The translations under genes and the position numbers were made by a program. A DNA stretch of 64,000 nucleotides from Branchiibius sp. NY16-3462-2 (GTDB taxonomy: Bacteria; Actinomycetota; Actinomycetes; Actinomycetales; Dermatophilaceae). This document shows positions 1 to 8,127 of this stretch, piece after piece. Position 1 is the first letter of the stretch, and each line of letters starts with the position of its first letter. The notes beneath the pieces are model-generated. The model was not told the origin of the DNA and did not search any database. It saw nothing but the letters and a program-made list of their open reading frames with translations. The stretch covers positions 11,804 to 75,803 of the forward strand of contig NZ_LVCF01000032.1 in NCBI RefSeq assembly GCF_001594145.1, read 5' to 3'.

Positions 1-362
1 TCGAACCAGAGGCCACGCCTCCTTCGGGTCTTCCCATCATCTGGTTGGAGTAGCCATAGGCACCACATTGACGATTCGAGCACAGGCCGGAGCAAGTTGA
101 ACGATGCCGTCGGACCGATCCCGTGTGCCTGGATCAGCGACAAGTACGCAAGGTGGTTCTCGTGGGCGACGCGAAGTAGTCGGTTCGCCGAGATGTAGAC
201 CCGATGACCAGCGGGTTGTGCTCGGTCTATTGCCGCCGCGTTGAGCACCATCGTCTTGGACGACTCCCGCTCTGCAGCCAACGCGACCGGCACATCGCGG
301 TCTATCGCCTCCCACACGGCCGGAAGCGCGCCCAAGTCAGTGTCCCGTGGTTCGTCTGTCAT
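1..362 (-). CDS. Partial hypothetical protein, cut by left window edge
   Basis: This leftward gene starts at the ATG whose complement lies at 360-362 and runs off the left edge, so only its first 120 codons are visible. The protein begins MTDEPRDTDLG and is mostly helical, with patches VYISANRLLRVAHENH and FNLLRPVLESSMWCLWLL followed by a basic run. I do not recognise the family; the leucine-rich helices only loosely recall uncharacterised actinobacterial proteins. It is divergent from the translocase gene at 492, and the 129 bases between them hold the promoter-like element at 455-485. The open frame without a stop and the protein-like composition support it as a real gene. Confidence 0.6.
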   Translation of the reverse strand, partial: MTDEPRDTDLGALPAVWEAIDRDVPVALAAERESSKTMVLNAAAIDRAQPAGHRVYISANRLLRVAHENHLAYLSLIQAHGIGPTASFNLLRPVLESSMWCLWLLQPDDGKTRRRRGLWF

Positions 363-454
363 GGCAGGCAGTGTGGCAGCCGCTGAGGATCGGAGGGCCG
401 TGTCTAGCGGCAGCTGAATATGGCACTCGACCGGCCGCACTACCCGACTAACTG

Positions 455-485
455 GACCCTGGCATCGCAGATTTGGCCCATGTAG
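455..485 (+). promoter_or_regulatory. Operon-head element GRCCCTGG-N12-GGCCCATGTAG, copy 1
   Basis: GACCCTGG, 12 bases, then GGCCCATGTAG. The same two blocks with exactly 12 bases between them recur at 45493-45523 (minus strand), 46359-46389 and 57380-57410. A GTG start follows 6 bases after the TAG. Position ahead of an operon suggests a promoter or operator; no transcription data are available. Confidence 0.6.
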
Positions 486-491
486 AAGGGT

Positions 492-2288
492 GTGCTGGAG
501 CAGATGAAGGTGCCGTTGCCGGCCGGGTTCGACCCGGACCGTCATTCCGGTGCAGTCGTGAGCAAGGTCCGCCAGGCCAAAGGCCCCGAGTGGAGCCTCG
601 CGAACATCGACACCGAAGCGAACGTGGCAGTGTTTCGTCGGCACGTCGCTGAAACGACGGTGACTGCTGCGACCAAAGCCAGTGGCAGCGTGAAGGCCCC
701 GGAGAGCTTCCAGGTGTCTTTGTCGGCGGCCGACGCTAAGCCGACCATGGGAGAGAAGGTCGCAGCGACGCTGCAGGACACCTACCCGGGGTTCTACCTG
801 ACTGACTTCGACCCACACCTTGCCCGCGCGACCCTGACGAAACTGGACGACGACACCGCGCGCTGCCGCGGCGCGGTCGCGACGGCGCTCGGGGTGAAGC
901 CGTGGGACGTGCAGGCCGCCCCGCGCCCCGGTGGTGGCTACCTGTTGGGTCTGCCGAAGTCCTACATGCCGTCCAAGCACGACGAGAAGCTGGACGAGGT
1001 CGCCACCAGCGTCGTCGGGCAGTTCGGCTGGTACGTCGTCGCGGACGCGAACAAGCTGACGGCTCAGGTCATCCCGAGCGATCCGCCGACTTTTCCACCG
1101 ACTATCCGATTGAATCTGGCTGGTCTCGGAGCTGATCTGCACCGGACCCCGATCGGCGACATCTTGCCGCCGCCGGGACAGAAGAAGTACGACACCGTGA
1201 GCATCGACTGGCGAGCTCACGCGTTCGGATTGGTCAGTGGCACCGCGGGCGCGGGCAAGACGAACACGTTGAACAGCATCATCGCCGACCAGGTCGCCGG
1301 GGGCGCTGCGCTGGTCATCGTGGACGAGCCGTCCAAAGCGATCGACTACTCCTGGTGCAAGAAGTACGTGCGCGACGGCGGCTGGGGCTGTGACGGTTTG
1401 CGTTCGGCGGTGACGGCGTTGGCGTTGGTCTACGAGGAGGGCAACCGCCGCGCCAAGGTGCTGGAGCAGGCCGGCGTGACCAACTGGTTCGACCTGCCCG
1501 ACGACCAGCGGTTCCCGCCGATCCTGTGCATCGTGGACGAGGTGGCCGGGTTGCTGGTGGGGGAGAAGCTTCCGCCTGGAGTGGACCGGAAGATGCCCGA
1601 AGTGCAAGAGGTTATCGAGGAGAACCGACTGAAGTTCAAGCTGCAACGCGTCATCACGAAGATTGCCGCGGAGAAGCGGTTCGTCGGTATCCGCATGTTG
1701 CTGAGCAGTCAGGTGTCGAACCAGAACTCAGGACTGCCGCCGTCGTTGAAGACGCTGCTTGGTCAGCGTGTTCTGATGGGGCCGAACCCCTCGAAGATAC
1801 AACGTGATCAGGCGTTCAGTGTTGCCGACCGCGTACCGACGGTGCCGGACAACGTCGCAAACGGCGGCATGGTCTCCAAGGGCGTCGGCGGGGCCGAGCT
1901 CGAAGGGCAAGCGCCGGTGGTGTTCAAGTCGTTCTTCGCGACCTCTGGCCAGCTCGACGCCGAACTTGCCAGCCGTGGCGTGCCCACCACGTCCCGGCCG
2001 GAGCCGACACAGGCGGAGATGGACGAATACTGTCCCGTGTCGGAGGAAGACCTTGACGACGAAGGCCCAGCCTTCGACCCGCGCCGCGACGCTCCGGAGA
2101 CGTTCAGCGACAACGGTGAGCAACTGTTCGGCGCGGCAGCGGCAGCGGCAGCTAGTAGGCGCCTAGAGGCGCAGGCCAAGGCTCAGCGTGCCGCTAAAGA
2201 TGCGGGTGCTGGGACGTCAGGCGCCGATGGCCCACGGTGCCCGTCGTGCCGAGCACCCATTCGTAGCGACGGGACTTGCGAATGCTGA
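492..2288 (+). CDS. FtsK/TraB-like DNA translocase (conjugative coupling ATPase)
   Basis: A 598-residue FtsK/HerA-type ATPase. A Walker A loop GTAGAGKTNTL is near residues 250-257, a hydrophobic strand ending ALVIVDEP near 273 and a second strand PPILCIVDEVAG near 342. The C terminus carries a four-cysteine zinc-ribbon-like motif (CPSCRAPIRSDGTCEC). There is no obvious membrane helix. In actinomycete plasmids and integrative elements such proteins either act as TraB-type double-stranded DNA translocases or as TcpA-like coupling proteins that feed DNA to a secretion channel; the conjugation-like genes near 57-62 kb favour the latter, but the sequence alone does not decide. The GTG at 492 follows the operon-head element by 6 bases with AAGGG as a ribosome site. 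Its stop overlaps the next gene. Confidence 0.8.
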   Translation: MLEQMKVPLPAGFDPDRHSGAVVSKVRQAKGPEWSLANIDTEANVAVFRRHVAETTVTAATKASGSVKAPESFQVSLSAADAKPTMGEKVAATLQDTYPGFYLTDFDPHLARATLTKLDDDTARCRGAVATALGVKPWDVQAAPRPGGGYLLGLPKSYMPSKHDEKLDEVATSVVGQFGWYVVADANKLTAQVIPSDPPTFPPTIRLNLAGLGADLHRTPIGDILPPPGQKKYDTVSIDWRAHAFGLVSGTAGAGKTNTLNSIIADQVAGGAALVIVDEPSKAIDYSWCKKYVRDGGWGCDGLRSAVTALALVYEEGNRRAKVLEQAGVTNWFDLPDDQRFPPILCIVDEVAGLLVGEKLPPGVDRKMPEVQEVIEENRLKFKLQRVITKIAAEKRFVGIRMLLSSQVSNQNSGLPPSLKTLLGQRVLMGPNPSKIQRDQAFSVADRVPTVPDNVANGGMVSKGVGGAELEGQAPVVFKSFFATSGQLDAELASRGVPTTSRPEPTQAEMDEYCPVSEEDLDDEGPAFDPRRDAPETFSDNGEQLFGAAAAAAASRRLEAQAKAQRAAKDAGAGTSGADGPRCPSCRAPIRSDGTCEC

Positions 2289-2695
2289 GGATGTTCGAGT
2301 GGCGGTTCGCGGAGAACATCCTGCTTCGCGCTGTCGGGAAGCTGGTGTACCTGATCGCGTGGATCGTTGGCTTGGCTGTGGCCGGCGCCATTGTGTTGTG
2401 GGCGCTCAAAGCGTTCGGCGTCATCGACGTTTTCGCCACGATCAGTCAGTTGCGCGCCAGGATCGGCCTGACCGATTGGAAGAAGACTGCCGGTAGCGCG
2501 GTCGGGGTGATCTTCCTCGCCTGGCTGGCGTGGTCGGTCATCGACAGCCCGCCGTCCGGCTCCGGCAACTACAGCAACAGCCAGCAGAACTACTACAACC
2601 GGCGCAACGTCACCTACGTCGACCGCCGCGAGATGCGCCGCATGGAACGCCAGCAGGACCGTCGTGATCGACGGGACCGTCAGGACGGCCTGTGA
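2282..2695 (+). CDS. Small membrane protein, unknown function
   Basis: About 137 residues from ATG 2282, which overlaps the stop of the translocase gene (ATGCTGA); TTG 2276 is an alternative. Two hydrophobic segments are seen, LVYLIAWIVGLAVAGAIVLW near the N terminus and VGVIFLAWLAWSVI in the middle, followed by an Asn/Tyr/Gln-rich stretch and a strongly basic C terminus rich in Arg and Asp. That pattern fits an inner-membrane protein with a charged cytosolic tail. No family is recognised. Tight coupling to the upstream ATPase suggests it belongs to the same transfer or DNA-handling operon. Confidence 0.65.
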   Translation: MLRMFEWRFAENILLRAVGKLVYLIAWIVGLAVAGAIVLWALKAFGVIDVFATISQLRARIGLTDWKKTAGSAVGVIFLAWLAWSVIDSPPSGSGNYSNSQQNYYNRRNVTYVDRREMRRMERQQDRRDRRDRQDGL

Positions 2696-3321
2696 TGCGA
2701 GCAATTCCGCAGACGTACGCCGGTGTCCGGTTCCGCTCCACCCTCGAAGCCGACTGGGCGGTCAACCTTGATGCGCTGCGGATGGTGTGGCAGTACGAAC
2801 CAGAGGGGGTCGTCATGCCCAGTGGCACCTACTACCGCTGTGACATGTATCTGCCGCGGCTGAGCACTTTCGTCGAAGTGAAGGGACCCCACAACGAACG
2901 GCTCTGGAAACCGGGCGAATTGGCCACTGCAACCATGCACGCGCCGGGCTGTGCGCAGAGCCGACCGGTTGAGGTGTCCGGACTGCATGAAGATTGCGCG
3001 TGCGGGTTCGGTCCGTCCTTCCCCTGGCGGTTCGTCGTGGTCGCGCGCCCGGGGGAGCGGGGGCGGATGGTGTTCCATGCAGCACTTGATGAAGCCAAGG
3101 CAGTGATCGCATTGTGTTCGGTCTGTATGCAGTACAGCTTCGCCGACGTCAACGCACCATGGCACTGCCGACGGTGCCGTGGCAGCGGTGCAGTGAAGGT
3201 GCTTCGTTCCGGCGACGTCACATTCCGCCAGATCGACCACGAGGCGGGCAAGCATCGAGCAAGACGCCAAGCCGCCACGAGAGGGACCCGCGCGCAGTCG
3301 TCCCGACGCAAAGCGGGCTGA
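2695..3321 (+). CDS. Predicted PD-(D/E)XK-type endonuclease with cysteine cluster
   Basis: About 208 residues; ATG 2695 overlaps the preceding stop (TGATG), with GTG 2692 as an alternative. The N-terminal half shows the order typical of small restriction-endonuclease-fold proteins in actinophages: RSTLEADWA (early acidic residue), WQYEPEG, a strand with an aspartate (RCDMYLP) and TFVEVKGP, the E-x-K half of the catalytic motif. The C-terminal half has paired cysteines (CSVCMQYS ... WHCRRC), probably a zinc site, and a basic tail. A DNA-cutting role is inferred from these motifs. It closes the translocase operon; the box at 3322-3339 begins directly after its stop. Confidence 0.7.
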   Translation: MRAIPQTYAGVRFRSTLEADWAVNLDALRMVWQYEPEGVVMPSGTYYRCDMYLPRLSTFVEVKGPHNERLWKPGELATATMHAPGCAQSRPVEVSGLHEDCACGFGPSFPWRFVVVARPGERGRMVFHAALDEAKAVIALCSVCMQYSFADVNAPWHCRRCRGSGAVKVLRSGDVTFRQIDHEAGKHRARRQAATRGTRAQSSRRKAG

Positions 3322-3339
3322 GCCGCCAACCAACATGGC
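3322..3339 (+). promoter_or_regulatory. GCCAACCAA start box, copy 1
   Basis: GCCGCCAACCAACATGGC ends one base before the GTG start of tagged protein A. Close relatives lie at 5501, 10721, 13683 (minus), 42807 (minus), 57345 and 61621. The copy begins immediately after the TGA of the nuclease gene. Confidence 0.6.
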
Positions 3340-4434
3340 GTGACCACAGTTGACGCATCAGGCGCGATTCACGGCAACGACGGGCGGTTCGCCGGCCACA
3401 TTGCCGGTGAACCGGACGACGGACTCGAACTAGCCCAGCCGGGCGCCACCGGCGACGACCTGCCGAACGACCCGGATATCCGCGCCAGAGATGCTGCGAC
3501 GCAGCGGCGACTGCGCCAGGTGACGATCGAGCCCGGCACCGGTGGCTGCCCGCCGGTCATGGTGGGCGACGTCGACATCGCCAACACCTATATCGGCAAC
3601 ATGCCGCTGCGCGCCCGAGCCTACCTTGCTCTGTATGCCGAGCACATCGAGCAAAACCCGGGCCACCAGGTACCTGAGAGCCTGCGGGATGCGCTGACGG
3701 CTAGCCGCGAAAAGGCATTGGCGGCAAGGGGACTGCACGAACAGTTCGGGGGGAACGTCAGCGTCGAGGATGAGCACTTCGGTTCTGACCCGCGCAACAC
3801 GCAGCGGGTCACGTCGTGGACGAACGCCGACGGCGAGCTGGGCGTGGCCGCGCGGGAATGGGACGCCGCTAGCTTCCGCTACGAAGACGCTCACGGAACG
3901 CCGGTCGAGTTCACCGAGACGCAGGACTTCGACGCCCATGACGGCATGGGCCCGGCGGTGGAGAAGCGGTTCGTCTCGGCGATCCGGTTGCCTGACGGCG
4001 AACTACTGCGCCCGCAACGGGCCGAATGGGGCGACGGTGACTACCGGTTGCATTTCGAGCGGCAACTACCGGACGGCGGCGCCCACACCTGGTCTGCCGA
4101 CCCCGACGACCAGTCTGAGGCGTACCACGACAAAATCGGTCTGGTTCACCGCGACGACGGTCCAGCAATGATCGACGAACGCTGCATCGAGTACCGCCGG
4201 CACGGCATCACACATCGCGACCGCAATCAGGGGCCGGCGGTGATCGGGTCAGACGGTAAGGCGCACTTCATCGAGAACGGCTGCAACGTCGACGACCAGA
4301 TCTTCCCTGGCCAGGCGCGGGCTGCCGGTTTGGAACCTGACCCGGCTGGCGGCTGGCGGGTGCCCGGAGCCGGTCCACGATTCAACCCGGCGGACGCCTA
4401 CTACGAGGGCCGATTCGACGGGGAACCGGCATGA
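3340..4434 (+). CDS. Tagged protein A: N-terminal tag plus MORN-like repeats
   Basis: 364 residues from GTG 3340. Residues 1-30 carry the element-wide tag (TVDASGAIH..DGRFAGHIAGE). A middle domain contains EPGTGGCPPVMVGDVDIAN, shared with proteins B, K and the untagged 37157 gene. The C-terminal third has repeats of the type HRDDGPA...YRRHGITHRDRNQGPA, resembling MORN-like 'HRxDGPAxI' repeats found in bacterial accessory proteins. No signal peptide, membrane segment or catalytic motif is evident. First gene of the tagged array; its stop overlaps the start of a mini-ORF. Function unknown; the repeats suggest a binding surface. Confidence 0.75.
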   Translation: MTTVDASGAIHGNDGRFAGHIAGEPDDGLELAQPGATGDDLPNDPDIRARDAATQRRLRQVTIEPGTGGCPPVMVGDVDIANTYIGNMPLRARAYLALYAEHIEQNPGHQVPESLRDALTASREKALAARGLHEQFGGNVSVEDEHFGSDPRNTQRVTSWTNADGELGVAAREWDAASFRYEDAHGTPVEFTETQDFDAHDGMGPAVEKRFVSAIRLPDGELLRPQRAEWGDGDYRLHFERQLPDGGAHTWSADPDDQSEAYHDKIGLVHRDDGPAMIDERCIEYRRHGITHRDRNQGPAVIGSDGKAHFIENGCNVDDQIFPGQARAAGLEPDPAGGWRVPGAGPRFNPADAYYEGRFDGEPA

Positions 4435-4532
4435 CGGCTCGTGACGCATCGGGGCTCCTCGGGCTCGCTGGGCACACCGGGCTCCGCTCGACGCACGGTG
4501 CGGCCAGACACAACCAGGAGGGGTCCGAATGA
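4431..4532 (+). CDS. Mini-ORF linking tagged genes A and B
   Basis: 33 codons, starting at an ATG that overlaps the stop of A (ATGA) and ending at a TGA that overlaps the ATG of B. It begins MTARDASGLLGLAG, a degraded tag start, and contains LRSTHGAAR, the counterpart of LRSAHEATR in the other mini-ORFs. The overlap at both ends suggests a translational relay; whether the peptide itself matters is unknown. Ribosome site CAGGAGGGG for gene B lies inside it. Confidence 0.5.
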   Translation: MTARDASGLLGLAGHTGLRSTHGAARHNQEGSE

Positions 4533-5485
4533 GCACGGTCGATGCGTCGGGTGCGATCCACGGGTCCGACGGCAAGTTCGCGGGCCACGTTGCGGGAGAG
4601 GCGGATTCGTCGGTGACCTTGGGCGACCCCGTGCCGGATCAACCGGATGCGGCGGTCGACCCCGGGGGCACCAGCCACGACCATGTGGTGCTGACTCAGC
4701 GTTGCCGTACAGCACAGCGTGTGCTGCGCGACGCCCGCATGGATCCTCGGACCGGCGGCACGCCACCGCACATCGTGGGCGGCGTCGACATCGCGAACAC
4801 ACCGGTCGAAGACTGGCCGGACAGTGTGCGGTCCGGGGTTGGCAATCTCGGGTTGGGGCTGAGCCTCACGACACAGCGACCGGCTTCGGAAGCCATGCTC
4901 AGGGACGTTGAAGCGCACGAAGCGGCAGGCGGCCGCATCGAGGTCATCACCGACAAGCGTTCCCGGCAAGTAGTCAGATGGACTCGCGACGGCCGACCTT
5001 GGCGCGACACCAGCGGGTGTCGGCAGATGGGCGTGCCGGTGGAGTTCACCGACCGCACGCCGACCGCCGTCTTGACCCCCGACGGGAACCTGGTGAAGGC
5101 AGCCTTGCGCGACCAAGGCATGCTCTCCCATACCGACCCTGACGGGACGATAACCAGCTTCTACCCGCTGACAGGGACGCAATGGTCCGTCGATGAGGAA
5201 CGTCGTCCGCACCGCACCGACGGTCCGGCGTACCTGGGCGACCGAACAATCGAATACCTACGCCGAGGCATCACCCATCGCGAGGCCGACCAAGGACCGG
5301 CCATCGTCGGCTATGACGGTCGGGTCGACTACGTGGAGTTTGGTGCGGGTGTTCAGCCAACCGAAGACCAGATGGCACGGCACAATGTGGTCCGCGCTGA
5401 GGATGGCTCGCTACGGCTGAACGGGTTCCATCACGATGAGGGCGACCGGCTTTTGAGTTGGTACAACCGTGGTTTCATCGTCTGA
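4529..5485 (+). CDS. Tagged protein B: tag plus MORN-like repeats
   Basis: 318 residues with the tag (TVDASGAIHGSDGKFAGHVAGE) followed by MDPRTGGTPPHIVGGVDIAN and HEAAGGRIEVITD, both shared with K, A and the untagged 37157 gene. The C-terminal part has HRTDGPAYLGDRTIEYLRRG and HREADQGPAIVGYDGR, again MORN-like repeats. Start ATG 4529 has a strong ribosome site (AGGAGGGG) and overlaps the mini-ORF stop. B and the leftward gene K are close relatives along their whole length, so this subfamily has been duplicated and inverted within the element. No enzymatic motif is seen. Confidence 0.75.
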   Translation: MSTVDASGAIHGSDGKFAGHVAGEADSSVTLGDPVPDQPDAAVDPGGTSHDHVVLTQRCRTAQRVLRDARMDPRTGGTPPHIVGGVDIANTPVEDWPDSVRSGVGNLGLGLSLTTQRPASEAMLRDVEAHEAAGGRIEVITDKRSRQVVRWTRDGRPWRDTSGCRQMGVPVEFTDRTPTAVLTPDGNLVKAALRDQGMLSHTDPDGTITSFYPLTGTQWSVDEERRPHRTDGPAYLGDRTIEYLRRGITHREADQGPAIVGYDGRVDYVEFGAGVQPTEDQMARHNVVRAEDGSLRLNGFHHDEGDRLLSWYNRGFIV

Positions 5486-5500
5486 CCCGAAACGGAAGCC

Positions 5501-5518
5501 GCCGCCAACCAACAAGGC
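5501..5518 (+). promoter_or_regulatory. GCCAACCAA start box, copy 2
   Basis: GCCGCCAACCAACAAGGC ends immediately before ATG 5519. It contains AAGG as the only ribosome-site-like stretch and is identical over 18 bases to the copy at 10721-10738. Confidence 0.65.
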
Positions 5519-6352
5519 ATGAGCACTGTTGACTCCAGTGGCGCGATTCACGCCGCCGACGGTAGGTTCGCCGGTCACGTTGCGGGAGAGGCGGATGCGG
5601 CGGTGGCATTGGCAGGGGTAACACAGGCAAGTCCCGACTTGGATCAGATCAACGCCGCCAATCTGGACATGGCTGAGCAGATCATCCAGATCCAGCAAGA
5701 CCTGGATGAAAAGGTCGCTGAACTGCAGGCCCGGCAGATGGCCGCTGCGCTGGTCGCTGACGGTGGGCTGCCGGATGGCGCGTTCGCCGAGATCTCCTTC
5801 GACGAAGACGACGGCGACCTGACAGCGACCATCTGGTCGCAGGGCGACTACAACCTTTTGGCCTGCAGCGACCCGATGACCGGTGACCAGGCTGTTGCAT
5901 TCCAGCAGCGATACGGCGACGGCACCGATGTCGGGCTCGACGTGGACAAGATCCGCAGAAGCGTGTTGAGCCCGATGGAACGGGTGCTCGGAGCGCAGCC
6001 GTCTCAGGCTGTCGGAACACTGACTGCCGCACGGTGGCAGTCGAGCCGGGACGACCTCGCCCGGGCCGAGCTGACCACGGTTCGCGACCGGGTCCGCGAG
6101 CAGTGCCCCACCGCACGCTACGTCGGCGTGATCGACTCCGACGGCAGCTACGAACTGGACGCAGTCACCGATGTTCAGGGCAACACTCTGCCGTTCGAGG
6201 ACCCGGGTGACGGGGAGATCTTCGACGCTCTGCAAACACCCGGCGAGTCCGGCTACGGCAACATCGACGGCACTGGTCTGGCACCGCGCTGGTCGCGAGG
6301 GAAGTACCACCGCCTGTACGACCTCGACAACATCTCCGGAGTAGCGCTATGA
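5519..6352 (+). CDS. Tagged protein C
   Basis: 277 residues. The tag (SGAIHAADGRFAGHVAGEAD) is followed by a long predicted helix or coiled coil (MAEQIIQIQQDLDEKVAELQ, residues ~45-75), an acidic beta-rich domain (EISFDEDDGDLTATI) and the shared module CPTARYVGVIDSDGS...AVTDVQGN. It belongs to the same subfamily as E, H and the frameshifted J, which have the same order of helix, acidic strand domain and module. Preceded directly by the second GCCAACCAA box. Its stop overlaps the following mini-ORF (CTATGA). No known domain is recognised. Confidence 0.7.
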   Translation: MSTVDSSGAIHAADGRFAGHVAGEADAAVALAGVTQASPDLDQINAANLDMAEQIIQIQQDLDEKVAELQARQMAAALVADGGLPDGAFAEISFDEDDGDLTATIWSQGDYNLLACSDPMTGDQAVAFQQRYGDGTDVGLDVDKIRRSVLSPMERVLGAQPSQAVGTLTAARWQSSRDDLARAELTTVRDRVREQCPTARYVGVIDSDGSYELDAVTDVQGNTLPFEDPGDGEIFDALQTPGESGYGNIDGTGLAPRWSRGKYHRLYDLDNISGVAL

Positions 6353-6474
6353 CCACGGTCGACGCCGCTGGATTCCTGCGGCTCGCTCCGCATCGCCTTC
6401 GCCATCACACCTTGCGCATCGGGCTTCGCTCGGTGCACGAGGCAACCCGACGCAACCTGGAGGTTCTGATATGA
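6349..6474 (+). CDS. Mini-ORF linking tagged genes C and D
   Basis: 41 codons, start overlapping the stop of C and stop overlapping the ATG of D. The peptide begins MTTVDAAGFLRLAPHRLRHH and contains LRSVHEATR. Same length and closely similar sequence to the 41-codon mini-ORF at 8002. The conserved stub of the tag shows it derives from a tagged gene start. Confidence 0.55.
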   Translation: MTTVDAAGFLRLAPHRLRHHTLRIGLRSVHEATRRNLEVLI

Positions 6475-7136
6475 GCACGGTCGATGCGTCGGGCGCGATC
6501 CACGCCGCGGATGGCAAGTTCGCCGGCCACATCAGTTCCGAATCGACCGTGACGTTAGCGTCGGCGCCTGCGGTCCTCGGCGTCCCGCAGAACGCGGAGC
6601 AGATGGAAGTTGGCGACAACCTGGCCGCCGACGTGTTGGACACCAATCTGGCGCTGCAACACTTCGACTTCCCCGAGCGGGGAGCGCTGACCCGCGAGGC
6701 TCACGGTGCATCCCTTCGCTCGATCCGCCACGAACTCAGTTCGCGCTACCCAGGCTCGACAGCGGTCGTCTTGGAGTACGACCACGACAGCCGCGACTGG
6801 TTTCCCGACCGCGTGTTGGACGGCTCGGGCGAGCCGATGGTCCTGGACGCCGGCGGAAATACCTACCTGGATCTGGTTGACGCCGGAGAACTGACTGACC
6901 GGCTGTGGAACGCGCGAGTGAACCTGGCCAACTACCACCCCGAAGGCGCTGACCGCACCGGGTCAGTGACGTTGAGCTTCGACCAGATCGACCAGGACTA
7001 CCCACCCCGAACCCCGCAGGAAGCGGCAGCCGACCTGGACTCCGCGATCGACGCGCATCTCGCCGAGTTGCAGCGTCGAACGGGAGAACTGCGCAGCGAG
7101 CTCGCCACCCGACGCAGCAACGGAGAACCAGCATGA
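6471..7136 (+). CDS. Tagged protein D
   Basis: 221 residues. The tag (SGAIHAADGKFAGHISSE) is followed by a helical region and a copy of the module shared with C, E, F and H (SSRYPGSTAVVLEYDHDSRD...VLDGSGEPM), then an acidic domain and a C-terminal coiled coil (AAADLDSAIDAHLAELQRR). GGAGGTTCTGAT before ATG 6471 supplies a ribosome site. Its stop overlaps the start of E (ATGA) without an intervening mini-ORF. Function unknown. Confidence 0.7.
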   Translation: MSTVDASGAIHAADGKFAGHISSESTVTLASAPAVLGVPQNAEQMEVGDNLAADVLDTNLALQHFDFPERGALTREAHGASLRSIRHELSSRYPGSTAVVLEYDHDSRDWFPDRVLDGSGEPMVLDAGGNTYLDLVDAGELTDRLWNARVNLANYHPEGADRTGSVTLSFDQIDQDYPPRTPQEAAADLDSAIDAHLAELQRRTGELRSELATRRSNGEPA

Positions 7137-8005
7137 GCACGATTGACCCCAGCGGCGCGATCCACGGAAGCGATGGCAAGTTCACTGGTCACGTCGCGGG
7201 AGAAGCGGACGACTCCGTCAGCCTCACCTCTGGATCCTCCGGCCCGGGCAACCCACTGGACGACGACGCGACCCTCGAAGCGGTTGAGCGACGCAATCTC
7301 GCCCTGGCGCGGTCACTCGACGCGATCGAGGATCAGATCAACAATGCCGACGCCGACCTGGCAGTCAAAGACTTCGCGGCACAGTTGGCTCGGGCGGAGC
7401 GCGACACTCCCTCCATCCGTGACGCCCAGGTCGCGACCGTGTTCGTCGACCGCAGTGATGTGGACGGCCGGATCGTGCTGACGCTGTGCCCGGACGACGA
7501 CGACATGCACCCGATCTACCGCACGATGCGGGACGGCTCGACGTTGGCGTTCAAGGAACGCTTCGGGGTGGCCGGCCGCGAAGACGACTTGGTCGACCTG
7601 ACCAAGTTGCGCGCCGAAGCAAGGAAGCCGGCAGCGACTGGACTGTGGGAAGTCAGGGATGCCGCGGAGCGTGCGACCGCGAAGCAGGCGCACGCCACGA
7701 TCCGTGACGAGGTCCGGGACGTGGTGCCGGCAGGCCGGTTCGTGGCGTACTTCGATGACGCCGACGGGCCGCAGATGGAAGGCGTGTACGACGCCGACGG
7801 CAGCCAGGTGTACGGCGACCAGTCCGACCCCAGTTGGCACACCGACTTCGCCGCGCGTGACGACGACTTCGAGATGGACGTCAACGACGACCTGAACGCA
7901 CTCGGGGACCGCGCCGAGTATTACTGGCCCGACGCCCATGCGGAGTGGGTGCCGCGCGGGTGCAACGTCATCGACCTCGACGCCGACCCGGAGTATCTGC
8001 GATGA
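7133..8005 (+). CDS. Tagged protein E
   Basis: 290 residues. Tag (SGAIHGSDGKFTGHVAGEAD), a coiled-coil-like helix (LARSLDAIEDQINNADADL, residues ~65-95), a strand domain (VATVFVDRSDVDGRIVLTL), then the shared module VPAGRFVAYFDDADGPQ...VYDADGSQVYG and an acidic C terminus. Closest in the window to J, the frameshifted leftward copy, which repeats the SDPSWHTD-like stretch near the C terminus. ATG 7133 overlaps the stop of D. No recognised domain; probably an accessory protein of the tagged family. Confidence 0.7.
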   Translation: MSTIDPSGAIHGSDGKFTGHVAGEADDSVSLTSGSSGPGNPLDDDATLEAVERRNLALARSLDAIEDQINNADADLAVKDFAAQLARAERDTPSIRDAQVATVFVDRSDVDGRIVLTLCPDDDDMHPIYRTMRDGSTLAFKERFGVAGREDDLVDLTKLRAEARKPAATGLWEVRDAAERATAKQAHATIRDEVRDVVPAGRFVAYFDDADGPQMEGVYDADGSQVYGDQSDPSWHTDFAARDDDFEMDVNDDLNALGDRAEYYWPDAHAEWVPRGCNVIDLDADPEYLR

Positions 8006-8127
8006 GCACGGTCGACGCCTCCGGGCTCCTGCGGTTCGCTTCGCGACGCCTTCGTCGCCACGCCCCGCACACCCAGCTTCGCTCGGCGCACGAGGCAACC
8101 CGACCGGGCCTGGAGGTTCTGGCATGA
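8002..8127 (+). CDS. Mini-ORF linking tagged genes E and F
   Basis: 41 codons: MSTVDASGLLRFASRRLRRH at the start, LRSAHEATRPG near the end. Start overlaps the stop of E, stop overlaps the ATG of F. GGAGGTTCTGGC just before the next start is the ribosome site for F. Confidence 0.55.
   Translation: MSTVDASGLLRFASRRLRRHAPHTQLRSAHEATRPGLEVLA

Noticed and set aside
1..491. ORFs 37-315 (minus) and 204-386 (plus)
   Set aside because: A different minus-strand frame is open from 362 to the window edge with better protein character, so these are shadows.
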